From contig MDYQ01000049.1 of the NCBI GenBank assembly GCA_003024175.1, forward strand, positions 62,001-126,000: DNA of 64,000 nt, written 5' to 3'. Below, piece by piece: positions 1 to 10,833 of the stretch (positions are counted from its first letter, which is position 1; each line of letters starts with the position of its first letter). The DNA is from Planoprotostelium fungivorum. Taxonomy: Eukaryota > Evosea > Variosea > Cavosteliida > Cavosteliaceae. Under the pieces are notes generated by a model. It did not search any database and was not told the DNA's origin. It worked only from the letters and a program-made list of their open reading frames with translations. Made by a program: the position numbers and the translations under genes.

Positions 1-240
1 CAGGTACGATCCACCGTCTTGTACTTTAGAATGTCACTGACGTCGTCCTCAGATTACCCAGATGACTTTGACTTCTATCGATACATTCGTGACCAACGAG
101 CTTATCTCTTTGAGAAGAAGAATGGAGAGTATGTTGACCACCGATCGATCGCAAATGAAGACATCGAGGTCCTGATGAAGAAGAGTGAGGTCGAGGCTTC
201 GAAGAACACGAGAAAGACAGAGAGGAAACGACGATCATGA
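1..240 (+). CDS. 3' terminal exon of an unrecognised gene (truncated by window edge)
   Basis: The reading frame is open from base 1 and ends at a TGA at 238-240. It encodes about 79 residues, acidic then strongly basic. The segment SSDYPDDFDFYRYIRDQRAY is rich in Asp and aromatic residues, and the last 20 residues (KNTRKTERKRRS) look like a nuclear or RNA-binding basic tail. The first bases resemble an exon edge, so the start lies outside the window. I do not recognise the family. No poly(A) signal of the AATAAA type is evident except AATAAA at about 291, 50 bp downstream, which fits the 3' end of a transcript. Confidence 0.55.
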   Translation, partial: QVRSTVLYFRMSLTSSSDYPDDFDFYRYIRDQRAYLFEKKNGEYVDHRSIANEDIEVLMKKSEVEASKNTRKTERKRRS

Positions 241-411
241 TTTGAAGCTGGTGCATCTGTAATCTTGGTCACCCGTGAACGATCATCTTGAAATAAAAGA
301 GAAAGATGAACCGTTTCAGATCAAGTTCACACCGCTAATCATCATTCGCATCACCATCTCATTCGAACCTTTCGACATCCGATCGCGTCGATTTATTCAC
401 CAACTTGAAGA

Positions 412-1472
412 TCAGTAGTAGTAAGGGTACTTTCCACCCTTGATGCTGTACTTCTTACCAGTGAAGTAGCCAGAGATATGGAATTTGGGCACCTGAGACA
501 TAGAGGTGGGGGTGTATTTCATACCAGACATTTTTCCTGCCAAGTGCAAGTTGTGATCGAGGTTCTTGTAGTACATGTTGGTGTCACCGATGACTGCCTT
601 GTAGGTACCTGCGGAGATTAAAACGAAATAAAATCGACTTCTCTTCACCTCCGGGACCGGTCACAATGACTTCGAGTCCACAGATGTCGTTGACCATGGT
701 CTGCCATAACTTTGCATTGCTAAAGTAAGTGACCTTCTCTCCATCAGATCATCTCATCTCCGACGTCATCTTCCTCGTGTTCTCACCGATGAAGAGGATC
801 CGTAAGCCTTGGACCATGTCAGGAGGGGAAGGGAGACGATTCCAGCGGTGACGTCAAAGTGCTCGCCACACCAAGTGGTAGAAGCCTCACCACCGGTGCC
901 GGGGGCGAATGGAGTGCCGTCCATCGAGAAGTTACGGGGCCAAGCGTTGCGAGGAACGGTGAAGCCACCGCTGCTGCCTCCACCGTTACCAGTGCTGCTA
1001 CCGGTGCTGCTGCCGCCGTTGACGCATTGGGATCTGATGTGATGAGACGGTGTCGAGTGGATGGAAAGGAGGATGGACGATGAGAGGTCGGGTTGACCAT
1101 AGAGTATGATGATGTTGGAGACGATAGAGAAGGTGATGTAGGAGGCGGTGTAGAAGGGTTGTCTTGTAGAAGATGATGGACTCACCCTCCGGGGGTACAC
1201 TTGAGCTTTCCATCACCAGAGTATTGCTTGGAGCAGCAGTTGTTGGAGCAATCGGAAGAAGTGGTACAGAACTCCCAGTCTCCCTTGCTGCCACGCTTCA
1301 TGAGACGTTCGAGCATGGCGAGAACTTCAGGGTTGGCATCGACCGCCTCAGCTCTAACAGATGAGGTCAGACAGGCACATGATGTTCGATAGAGGACTCA
1401 CCCATTCTCTTGAACGGGTGCAGCGACGACAAACGCGACGAGGGCGCAGACGATGAGAGCGGTGAAGCGCAT
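412..1472 (-). CDS. Secreted cysteine-rich protein with C-terminal barwin/expansin-like region
   Basis: Five exons (1402-1472, 1186-1353, 787-1033, 649-700, 412-608) joined at GT-AG introns give 244 aa with consistent frame. Residues 1-18 (MRFTALIVCALVAFVVAA) are a clear signal peptide. Next comes a short Cys cluster (CTTSSDCSNNCCSKQYS...LKC...QCVNGG) of the knottin or chitin-binding spacing, then a Gly/Ser linker, then a domain with WCGEHFD, NDICGLEV and a basic Tyr-rich end (GGKYPYYY). The Cys-Gly-Glu-His and ICG motifs are reminiscent of double-psi beta-barrel (barwin/expansin/GH45) folds, but I cannot prove that assignment. It is probably extracellular or wall-associated. The start was chosen because the signal peptide begins exactly at that ATG. 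Confidence 0.75.
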
Positions 1473-2100
1473 CGCCTTTCAGTTGGAAAATGAATAGAGG
1501 ATGTGCGATCCCGTGTAAACCCAAAGCCCGCGTCGAGGAAGGTGCGACAGAGGATTCGAAGTATTGCCTGTGGTAGTGACACTCTGGAAGAGTTTTCTAT
1601 CGCTGAATTTTGCTGGGGGTGGAGATGTCAGCCAGAGAGAAAATAAATTGCGGGGAGACGTTGTCAGTTTGTCCTGTGACATCGACAATACACCCGATAA
1701 CATTGGTATTGGGCCCCTCTGGTAGATCTTCAAGGCTGTGTCGTTCATCAAAGAATGAAGAAGCTGAATCATAAGAGTTACAAACATCGGAGATTGTTTC
1801 AAAGAGAAATCCTTGTCGTGTTGAGCACATCATCATAATCATCCCATCTCCTCCCTGTGTATATAAACCGTATCTACTCCAGCTATACTTGATAGAAGAT
1901 CCAAATCCAATACAAAACAGAGAGAGAAAAAAGGACACCAAAATGACAGTTGCCGATCTCGTTGTAAATCATAGCTCCCGCCATTTCGGGAATGTTTTGG
2001 CGGGAGAATATCATTTGAACCGAAGATCAGTCAGTTACAGAGGAGTTCATCGAGTGGATCGATAGAACCTCATCGAAAGAACATATTCGCATAAAAGATG
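1473..2100. other. Intergenic region between secreted-protein gene and rad21
   Basis: This 628-bp divergent interval carries the promoters of the flanking genes. It contains TATATAAA at 1860-1867 on the + strand and a paired GGCGGGA element at 1975-2008. On the minus strand, 1597-1941 holds a 114-codon open frame lacking an ATG, with an OB-fold-like segment (see findings). No expressed gene can be supported. Confidence 0.5.
1975..2008. promoter_or_regulatory. Paired inverted E2F/DP-like sites upstream of rad21
   Basis: TCCCGCCATTT and TTTTGGCGGGA face each other about 95-125 bp upstream of the RAD21 start codon. GGCGGGA with a T-rich flank is the core of the E2F/DP binding consensus (TTTSSCGC), and cohesin genes are common G1/S targets. 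The match is seen in the sequence; the regulatory role is inferred. Confidence 0.5.
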
Positions 2101-4369
2101 TTCTATTCACAATTCGTTCTCGCCAAGAAGGGTGAGTTGGGTAGAGTATGGCTCGCCGCACATTGGGATCGAAAGCTCACGAAAGCTCAAATCAATGCCT
2201 CGAACATAGAAGACGCTGTTAGTGAGTATAGGATCCTCCGTAATCTATTCTGAATGTTACACAGACTCGATTGTAAACATGTCTGTACCCATGGCTCTTC
2301 GTATGACTGGACATCTTCTCTTGGGAGTCTCCAGAATCTACGCTCGTAAAGTCAAATACCTCCTCACCGATTGTAATGATGCCCTCGTCAAGATCAAAAT
2401 GGCCTTTAGAACCGAAACCCAGGCCGACATGCATCTCGAAGGTGAACCCATCCTTCATATCTCTTCTCATATCAATCATTCTCAACAGATACCGTCGCGA
2501 ACTACGCCGCTATCACCCTCCCCGAGAACTACGACAACATGGAGATCAACCTTCCAGAAATCACGATCGAGTGAGTTTCCATCATTACGACACTTTCTCA
2601 TGTCTCTCCCAGAGAGTTCGCCATCCCCGACGACAGAAACCTCCTCAACGTCAACCTCGCCACACGCAGACAGATCAACATCCATCTGACCGATGCCGGA
2701 GGAGAAGATGAAGCCACGGAAGACCCTGGCATGATGATGGAGCCAGGTTTCGACGACGATCCACTTCGTCTGTGAGTCGCATCACCCTGCGTCGTTGACG
2801 GCTGACATTGCACAGCATGGGTGCCCCTGAGCCGTTCAGAGACTTCGGAGCTGAGCCAGACGAGTGAGCTCTCCGTCCCTTCCACCTTCTATCGCCGACT
2901 ATGATCTCCTACTCTATCGATCACGATACACATTACATCGATTCATATTGATCGATATACATCACATCGATTGATATCGACCTCACATCGAAGTCATGTT
3001 GAATGATGTACAGCATCGCTCCCATGGAATACGAACCTGAGAATCCTCTCGACTTTGCTCCACGCTCTCCAGCCACCCCCATGACCCCCAACTTACCCGC
3101 TGGCACTCCCGACGTCAATTTGGGTCAACTACCAGACACTCCACAGGGTGAACCTTTATCCTTCTCTCTTTCTTCTTCCTTCTTCTTTCTTCTCTCTTTC
3201 TTCCTCCTTCTACTTTCTTCTCTCTCCCTCCTTCTTCTTTCTTCTCTCTCCTCTTTCTTTTCTACTCAGCAGAAGCTGTTGACTGAATTGTACAGGCCTC
3301 CCAGGTACTCCTGGCACCCCCGGCCTCACCACACCCTCTCACATGGCCCCCGACAGCCCAGGTGCACCCATCATCCGTCAACCCAGAGCTCCCAAGAGAG
3401 GTATCGCCGTCGACCGAACCACATTCATCGACCGAGGGTGAGTCCATCTACAACGAGCCACTCCTCACCCTCCCAGGGCCTTCAAGTCTCAACTCGACGA
3501 CACGAGCGATCTCGTGCGCGATATCGTCCCCACGCCTCCCAACAAGAAGGCCATGCTACACAGAGAGAGAGAAATCGCCGGTGCAGACAGCGTCTACAAC
3601 CGGCCAGCCGTCGCCGGCCTCGCCCCCGCCTTGCAGAACCTCTTCAAGAACGTCGCGAGGGACGGCTTACCCTTCCGCATCGACGTGACGGGTGAGAAGA
3701 CAAATAAAATCGATTTTACATTCATTTTAATGTTCGACAGAGAGTCGACCGGAGAGGGCGAGAGGACAAGAGGAAGATGCCATGGAAACGGATTTGGGAC
3801 AGTACGACGCACCTCCCATCGATGATGAGCCTAATTATGGAGGCGAAGCTGCTTACGAGCCTGAGCCGAGCCAAGCCGAGCCCGCCAGCCAGATCGAACG
3901 TGAGCTATCTTCGTCTCGTTGTAGACGAACCCCTCGTCCCATTGTAGACGAACCTTCTGACTCGTTGTAGAAGAGCAAGAGGGCAGCGCCGCCTCCCTCG
4001 ACCCCACGACGTGGTCCGAGCGCACGATCAAGATGCACAATTATTTGGGCACCCTCTTCAACGACAGCGACGAGCTCAAGTACTTGAAGATGGTAGAGAA
4101 CAAGCCAAAGAGGGTCGTCATCGGTACCTTCTTTGAGATCCTCGTGTTGAAGACAAAGGATGTCATAGACGTCAGGCAGGATCAACCCTACAAGGACATC
4201 ACCATCACGAAAACGGTGATTTTATTTCTTCATTCTTTTTTGAATTGGAATCTTTTATTGTGTTACTTTTTGAATTTTTTTCTTCACTTTTTTCTCGAGA
4301 GGGGATTTTCTTTTTGATCTTTGACTGAACGTCTCTCAGGCCAACTTTGACCAGAGGATTCCCGCTTGA
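2101..4369 (+). CDS. rad21: Cohesin kleisin subunit RAD21/SCC1
   Basis: Eleven exons (2101-2221, 2265-2441, 2489-2570, 2613-2771, 2816-2863, 3014-3147, 3296-3437, 3477-3691, 3741-3899, 3971-4215, 4340-4369) give 503 aa. The N-terminus [20 protein letters not shown] is the Rad21/Rec8 signature that binds SMC3. It is followed by [11 protein letters not shown] and the [18 protein letters not shown] helix. The C-terminal winged helix that binds SMC1 is present ([20 protein letters not shown]...ITITK). The middle is acidic and Pro-rich with a [11 protein letters not shown] stretch, as expected for the loop that binds STAG and is cut by separase. It lacks REC8-specific features I would recognise, so mitotic RAD21 is the best call, although the protein is shorter than human RAD21 (about 630 aa). 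AATAAA follows the stop directly at 4371. Confidence 0.93.
3155..3265 (+). repeat. Pyrimidine (TTCTTC/CTCT) microsatellite tract in rad21 intron 6
   Basis: About 110 bp of almost pure C+T built from TCTTTCTTC, CTCCTTC and similar units lies just upstream of the acceptor TGTACAG in the sixth intron. It acts as an extended polypyrimidine tract and is likely to be length-variable between strains. Confidence 0.7.
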
Positions 4370-4395
4370 GAAATAAATGTCGAATAGAATTGGAT

Positions 4396-5064
4396 TTATT
4401 TCTTGTCGAGGGACTGCAGTCTCCTCTTGTTGAGAGCCTCTTTGAAGTCCTCTTCGTCCAACTCCAACAGCCAGTCGGATTGTTCTTTTCCCCTCGATCG
4501 ATACCACAGGTAGATACCCATGCCCACTATAGACATCAGTTCGTGGAGGTGTGCGTAGAACCTAGTTGTTCGTCTTCGATGATGAGGATGGATGTGTGAA
4601 TGGAAGAACATGTGCGATGATGGGTAAGAATGTCACGTGACGATGATATGTGGATGAGAGGAGAAGAAGATAGAGGAGGAGGTTTCGTACCTGCGAATAC
4701 TTGGACGACTCTCAAATTACGTCTGTTCCTCTTGTTGATGGTGGCGAAATCAACTTTGGGTACGGCAGATCTGATGGAATTGTTCTTCAAGTCTTCTGCA
4801 TCGATTCCTCCTCTTTTACCCTTGAGATGTGAGATGTCACGTATGATAATCGATATGAAATGGTATAAAATGACATCATCACAATTCACCTTCAACTCTT
4901 CGATAGCCTGTTTGGAGAGTTCTTGATAGATAGGTTTCGACAATGAAAAGTCTCTCCTCGGTGTGGTCTATCTTGATCAGATATGGTACCCCATTCATCA
5001 CACTCACGATATTAGCCATAGACATTCTCAGCGATAGCTCACCGAAAGACTTCGTTATGGACAT
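4396..5064 (-). CDS. Small conserved-looking protein of unknown function
   Basis: On the minus strand an ATG at 5064 begins MSITKSF. Exons continuing as SLSKPIYQELSKQAIEELK and then GKRGGIDAEDLKNNSIRSAV (with VDFATINKRNRRNLRVVQVFA after it) are separated by clean short introns. A last open segment FYAHLHELMSIVGMGIYLWY ends at a stop at 4396 and contains one possible membrane helix with a basic flank (RSRGKEQSD). The join between the third and fourth exons is a phase mismatch: the donor after GTATTCGCAG leaves one base, while both usable acceptors need two. The final exon is therefore uncertain. I do not recognise the family. It shares a 5' interval with the ABHD hydrolase on the other strand. 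Confidence 0.5.
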
Positions 5065-5592
5065 TGTGGTGAGTTTTTTGTGTGATGTGATCTCTTCTTG
5101 ACTTTACGTAACTGTCGATTTACACACAGCCTCCACCTCTTATCAGAAACATCAGTTGTCGAAGATGAAATACAGGTCGGTGGTGGATAGAATGTAATGC
5201 TGCATATCATACGGACGTTGTGTACCCATTGATCGAATTTCTACAATAGTGAGTCGTACGACATCGTCATCATCGATGGTGAGGTCAGCCTGTGAGAGCC
5301 CATCCATCGATGGTGAGCCGGCTCAACGGTTCTCCTTCGCCACCGATTCATGATAATGATGAAGAATCTCCAGACATGAATCAATTCAACGTCTAAATAC
5401 ACTGACGAATCGTTGAAGACTCGACAGACGTTCATCATCGTCTGTGCTCCGATTGTCAAGCAGTGCCCTCAGTGGACCGCCTCGGAGATTTCTACAGGCG
5501 TCAGCCGCGGTGTTTTGTCTTTCACAGAAAATTACAACAGAAGCCCGGGAAGACATCACATCATCGCCTGCCGCATCAGGACGACAGCACAC
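5065..5592. other. Divergent intergenic region
   Basis: This 528-bp interval lies between the minus-strand small gene and the plus-strand ABHD hydrolase. It contains several overlapping open frames on both strands, but none has domain-like content or splice logic. The 5' end of the hydrolase frame is open upstream to 5413, yet residues before the ATG at 5593 look random. Nothing else is supportable. Confidence 0.4.
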
Positions 5593-7738
5593 ATGGGACT
5601 GACGTCTAAAATACTCGGTTTGGCTTGGACAGCCACCGCATTGGCTGCCAGCTATATCGGCGTGACGGCTTATCATGAACATTGGTCGAAAGACAAGGCA
5701 GACATCATTTACGAGAAGACACGCAGAAATCAGACGATCCTCGAACGGTGCAAGACATTGTTGAGGTGGGAATTAATGTCTATAACATGATTTTGCATTC
5801 CATCGCTGTTGACCATTGCTGAAGACTGAATCTTTGATAGCGAATATGCTACACCTCTTTGGGGCATGAATAGCCATCTTCAGACAGGATATAATAGTCT
5901 GTTCAGAAACGTTCAACGACCCGAATATCACAGGTATGAACGGTTTTCATAAGCTTTTCAACTCTTATGATATGATATGACCCGATCTGATTGCAATGAA
6001 CAGAGAGAGATTGTACGCCAGTGATGGAGGTCTCATTGTGATGGATTGGTTACTCGCAGAAGAAGATGATCTACCGAAACTCTTTGGTCTCAATCTGTCC
6101 GCAGGTTATTCTAAGCCAGAAATCGAAGTCCCCGTGCGTTTCATCGATTTCACATTGTCATCTCCATCATCTGATTTCATCTCACATTGGACATCTTCTG
6201 ACGCCCATTACAGACAGAAGAACCGAGGGAAGGTGACATGAGTCGAACGGACTTCTCACACCAAGATGCATCTTCTTCATCTTCCACTTCTGAACGACCC
6301 ACTGTTATCATCAGCCCCGGTATCTGCAACAATTCAGACGCTCATTACATCAGAGGTTTCTCTGCCGCAGCACAGGTGAGAAAGGTACAAGAGTCATCAT
6401 CGGGTCTAAGGATTTCATCACAGAAAGCCGGTTACCGTGTAGTCATATTCACTCCCAGAGGTTGTGCAGAGCTAGCAACAGTGAGATCTTCTGCATCTTC
6501 ATCATCGAATCACCATCCCATCCCACGTTCCATCACGACGAAAACAATAAAAGACTGAAATTAATCACAGACGGTCAAACTGTTCACCTGGGGTGACACG
6601 AGTGATTTAGAGTGTGCCATCCATCACGTCCAAGAATTATTTCCTCGTTCTCCACTATTAGGTGTCTCCTTCTCCCTCGGTGCAAATCTCATGGGAAGAT
6701 ACGTGGGAAGACAGGGGTGAGTATCTGATTATTACCCCTATCACGTACGCACGTGTACGTATCATAGCATCTAAAAATAGAATCATACAAGTCGTGATCA
6801 AACGTAAATCAGAAAGATAGACATTGATTTCTGCAGAGAGAGAGAGAAGAGGGAGCCCAACTACAAGCAGCCACTCACTCTCGTGGTCGCCGTATCACTC
6901 AACGCGAACGGTCACGAGGCTATCAAGCATCTCAAGACCAGGTGGAATCTTCTGAGAATGTTCCATCTACAACGCTGATCGAGACAGGTATCCCAATACC
7001 TATTACGCTTTCCTTTCGAAGAAATTGGTGAACCTGCTCGAGAGGCATCAAGAGGCTTTTGCAAAAGAATTGGACGTGAAAGAACTGGTCAAGGTGAGAC
7101 TACAACGTTGTAGATGAACGAAGAGTGAAGGAGGAACAGTCCATTCGTACTGTCGAGGACTACGATAGGGAGTTCTCTTGCAAAGTCGACCCCTCCATTG
7201 CATTCGAGACATATTATCTCGACCAAAGTTGTAAAGGTGAAATCTTTTTTTATTCCACAGAAATCTCGATTCTTTCACCATCTTTTTCAAATTTCTCTCT
7301 CGTCACGAAATTTCATCTTTCTTAAAATCAAATTTTTTTGTTCAAACTTTCTGACCCACACAGACGATCTCCGTAACATCACCGTCCCCACTCTCATCCT
7401 CAACGCCTTAGACGACCCACTCGTTCCATCAGAAACTCTACCGAAAGACTTACCCTCCATCAACCACAACGTCACGCTCGCCCTGACCAACCACGGAGGC
7501 CACTTGGGCTGGGCACAGACGGACAGCAACGGAGGTCCTCTCAGCTTCTTAGTTCCATCGGAGGTGAGAGACACGAGAGGAGGAGAGTGAAAGAGGACAG
7601 ACCCACTGGCACGATATTGCGATATTGGAATGGATCAGAGCTACGTTAGACGTATTGAGAGAAGAGAAGGAAGAGAAAGAGGAGGAAGAGAAAGAGGAGG
7701 AGAAAGAGGAGCAGGTCACTGTTGCTCCTGATATGTAA
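5593..7738 (+). CDS. ABHD1/2/3 (YheT-type) alpha/beta hydrolase
   Basis: Eleven exons (5593-5765, 5841-5933, 6004-6133, 6214-6375, 6424-6480, 6571-6716, 6837-6941, 6988-7093, 7140-7236, 7364-7563, 7601-7738) give 468 aa. An N-terminal hydrophobic segment (LGLAWTATALAASYIGVTAY) is a likely membrane anchor, as in ABHD1/2/3. Family landmarks follow: ATPLWGMNSHLQTGYNSLF, PTVIISPGICNNSDAHYIRG (oxyanion region), the nucleophile elbow GVSFSLGANLMGRYVG, the acid strand LILNALDDPLV and the catalytic His in NHGGHLGW. The C-terminus is a Glu/Lys-rich coil. Family members are acylglycerol or phospholipid hydrolases at ER or plasma membrane; the substrate here is unknown. The ATG at 5593 places the anchor at the N-terminus. 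Confidence 0.9.
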
Positions 7739-8181
7739 ATTGTTATGGATCTGATCCATCTGTAACCGAGCGGACGATCAACGAAGAGAATCGATAAAGA
7801 GTCACACATACAATCATCAGATGTCCTTTGTCACATTCTCGTGGATAGATTTATTCATGCTTCTGATGGACGACAGGCGAGTTGGTCGTCTTTGTCGGCT
7901 TGTTGCAGATCTGTTTCAGTTTCCAGTTGGCTCTGTAGACACCGTCTACCTTCTGTGGTTGAGACACTTCACCACCTTCAGGTCGTCCGGCGGGATCACA
8001 GAAGAGGTCGACGATCAAGCTGTAACCATACACTGAACCTTGAGGTCCGACCCACCCTCGTTGCCCGAAATTCCCTGTCGTATCCTCAGATTTCGTTGGG
8101 TTCATTCACGTTGGAAATTATATGAATGAAGAAATAGATTTCGAACATTGACCATCTCTTCTCATTCTACTTGCTTCTTTA
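7739..8181. other. Tail-to-tail intergenic region with a coding-like relic
   Basis: This 443-bp interval separates the 3' ends of the convergent hydrolase and type I glycoprotein genes. On the minus strand, 7851-8105 is an 84-codon frame containing GNFGQRGWVGPQGSVYGYSL followed by IVDLFCDPAGRPEGGEV. That is too structured to be noise, but it has no evident start exon. Confidence 0.35.
7851..8105 (-). pseudogene. Coding-like fragment, possibly remnant of a secreted (MRH-like) domain
   Basis: The frame encodes QRGWVGPQGSVYGYSLIVDL, then FCDPAGRPEGGEVSQPQKVD and a basic end. The string of Gly-Tyr-Ser-Leu-(hydrophobic)-Leu-Phe-Cys-Asp-Pro resembles the strand around the conserved Cys of mannose-6-phosphate-receptor-homology (MRH/ATG27) domains. 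The piece sits in the 3' flank of two other genes, is short, and lacks an upstream signal peptide, so it is more likely an eroded copy than a complete gene. The MRH reading is weak. Confidence 0.3.
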
Positions 8182-10833
8182 TCATTGGATCTGAACATAG
8201 TTGCCCTTCTGCTGTCTCTTCATCCAGATCATGATGGCCACGGTGAAGGTCATGAACAAGAGGAGAGCTCCTCCCAACGATCCAAAAACGATCCATTTTG
8301 TAGAATCGAATGGCTTCTCCTCCTCTCTCAGCTCGACCTCTCTCCTTAAGGTCCTGCCGTAGCCCCCCACAGAATAATCCGACGGCAACACGCAAGCACT
8401 CGTTGCGTACATCACGTATCTACCGTACGGAACCATCAGCTCATCGTAGCCGGACACGTGAGACACCAGGAGAGTGCCGTTGGTGTCGTGCAGTTGTACG
8501 ATGGTTCTGTACGTTCCACAGGTACAATTGACGTTCGAAGTACCCTTTACCTCCCAAAGCGTAACGTTCCCGTGTGAAGTCGCTCGATTGATGGAGAGGC
8601 TGACGTCATCGGGTGTGATCCTGAGATCCACCGGAAGGAGGGACTTGAAGAATGGATATGCGTACGGTACGTAAGGGGAGCGGCGGAGGTATTCGCCCTC
8701 CTTGGAGTAGAGGATGGACAGAGTGGGCACGGTGGGGACCGAAATCGAGCACTCTGAATAGTGGACGGTGTCTGCCCGGAGTGTGAAGGTTTCCTCCCAA
8801 ACTGATACCGATTCGTTGCCGAACGTAAATATCTCCGCCTGGTAGCCACACGGTCGAGGTACCACACTTGCGTTCCACGTCACTCGTATCTTACCATCTC
8901 CTCCACTCAGTGCTCCCATCCAGAAATTCGTCTCGTTGTAGTTGCCCCACGGATAATACTCGTTCTGCACGACGTTTCCGGGCAGGATGTCCACTTGTCT
9001 TCCCTTCGATGTAATGATGCCGGTGTACTTGTTCTTCAGGTAGACGGTCACTCGTTTATGACTGCAGCCGTTCTCGTCAGGTAGGGCATCGAAGCGATAA
9101 GAGGAGCTGTTTCGAAGCTGACCGTCGTCATCTACAACGAGATCGTGGTGGTAGAGATAGTCGTCGTAACATTGGTCGAAGTCGGTGGTAGAGGGACGTA
9201 AGTAGACGTAACGGCCGTCGGTCCAGCCGTACGTAATTTCTGGGGTGGGCGGTAGGTATGTGACGTACAGGGCGGTGGTGTTGTAGTCGACCGAAATGCT
9301 GGAATTCCGAACGAGTTCCGAGCATTCCGAGTTGGATTCCAACTGGTCCGAGATCATGTTCGGAATTCCGCCTCGGACCGGCGTGACGGTGGACATGTAC
9401 TCTCGCTCTAAATAGATCTCGTGGATGGTGTAGGTAGTCGTGTTGCTCAGAGAAAGATATCGGCTGTCTGAATCGACTCTCAGCCGTTGGATGATGAGGC
9501 GATCGACGTCGATGATCTCCACATCGCCAGCAAATAAATGCTGCCCCGGGTTGATCTCATCGACTGTGATGTCTTTGGCTCGGACGTGGACCAGAGTCCA
9601 ATTTCCTTCGAGGTGGAGAAGCGAGGCACCACGGACGCGAACCATGTAGTGTTGGACGAGTCCATGTTCTAATTCTCTGAAAGTCCACGCGCTGTCGATG
9701 ACGGTGTCCTCGATGTAAAAGTAAACGGCACTCCACGAGATCGTCTTCACGCCGGAAGTGTTGAGAGTCACTCGATTCATAAAGATAGAGCCGTACGTCT
9801 CGATGATGAGATCGGATGATCCTTCGATGATGGAATCAGAGACCTCGCAGGTGTAAGGGTTGAATACGTTTTTGAATGTGGGGATCAGACGAATGAATCC
9901 ATTCAAATGGAGAGTTGAATTGTTCGGAAGGTTTTCGAGAGTGGAATGAAGCACATCGCATCGGAGGCACCGATCAATGGGTTGTAATGTGGAATTGGTG
10001 ATGGAGGTGAAGCGATGGAAAGAGAGGCCGTGCAGATTGTCTCCTTCAGAGAGATCGGATGTGACATTGATCAAGTCGAGGGGAAGATGGAAGGTGAGGG
10101 TGGCATCTCTGAGTGTGGAGTTTCGAAGGGTCCAAGAGGTTGCAGCGAGCTGGGTAGACACCACAGAGACGGTCTTGTTGGTGGTGACGTTCGAGGCCGA
10201 GATTTCGAGTTGTCCATTCCAAATGAGGTCTGATTGGATGTCGAGCCTTCCATTATCGTAGAGGTGGGTGAAAGTAGAATTGAAGGTATTGTTTGTACCA
10301 GTCAAGATCAGATGTGTGGAGCGCAAGATCGTCGTGTTGCTGGATATGACTGAATCATGGAGCGAAAGAGTAGAGCCAATGCTGTTCGGATCGACAGAGA
10401 GGGAATTTTGGACCACCACGGTGGTGTTGATCAGACGGAAGAAAGAGTTCTCCACAGAGAGGCGGACAGAAGAGATGTTCGATCCGATCACAGTCAAATA
10501 ACTGAAGCAGAATAAGCTCGCGGATTAGAAGGTGGATGACCACGACATTCACCTGTTGCGGATAATGACTTCTTTAACTACGAGAGATTCCAGGTTCGCG
10601 GATACATTATTCAGTGATTGGAAGATGATTGAAGAGTCTCCATCTGGGAGGCGCTCTGAAGTACAATTCCAACATTTTGGCTGATTTTCTTCAGACGACA
10701 ACGAAGTATCAATTGAAATGCTCACCTCAGACCAAGACAGTGCAGCGCAGTCGCCGAGAAAGAAGCAGTCGTCAGCCACAGAGACGGTTACCCATAGAAG
10801 CAATAGAAAGAGGAGGCGTCTGGTCGCTTGCAT
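8182..10833 (-). CDS. Large type I membrane glycoprotein with YxxPhi tail (paralogue 1)
   Basis: Three exons (10726-10833, 10553-10680, 8182-10501) give 851 aa. The signal peptide is MQATRRLLFLLLLWVTVSVA, followed by DDCFFLGDCAALSW and, after the first intron, CWNCTS. The luminal part of about 770 residues is rich in N-x-S/T sequons, beta-strand-like and Cys-poor at first (pectin-lyase or polymorphic-repeat style), with a later region holding several Cys. One membrane helix (IVFGSLGGALLLFMTFTVAI) precedes a short basic tail ending KRQQKGNYVQIQ. The tyrosine motif YVQI close to the membrane is a YxxPhi sorting signal of the LAMP kind. A full paralogue lies at 52720-55244 with the same exon layout. 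The molecular function is unknown. The downstream ATG at 10833 was chosen because it begins the signal peptide. Confidence 0.85.

Noticed and set aside
3003-3695. Long + strand frame through rad21 exons with an S/L/F-rich stretch
   Set aside because: The hydrophobic part is the translated pyrimidine tract of an intron, and the rest is out of the RAD21 frame.
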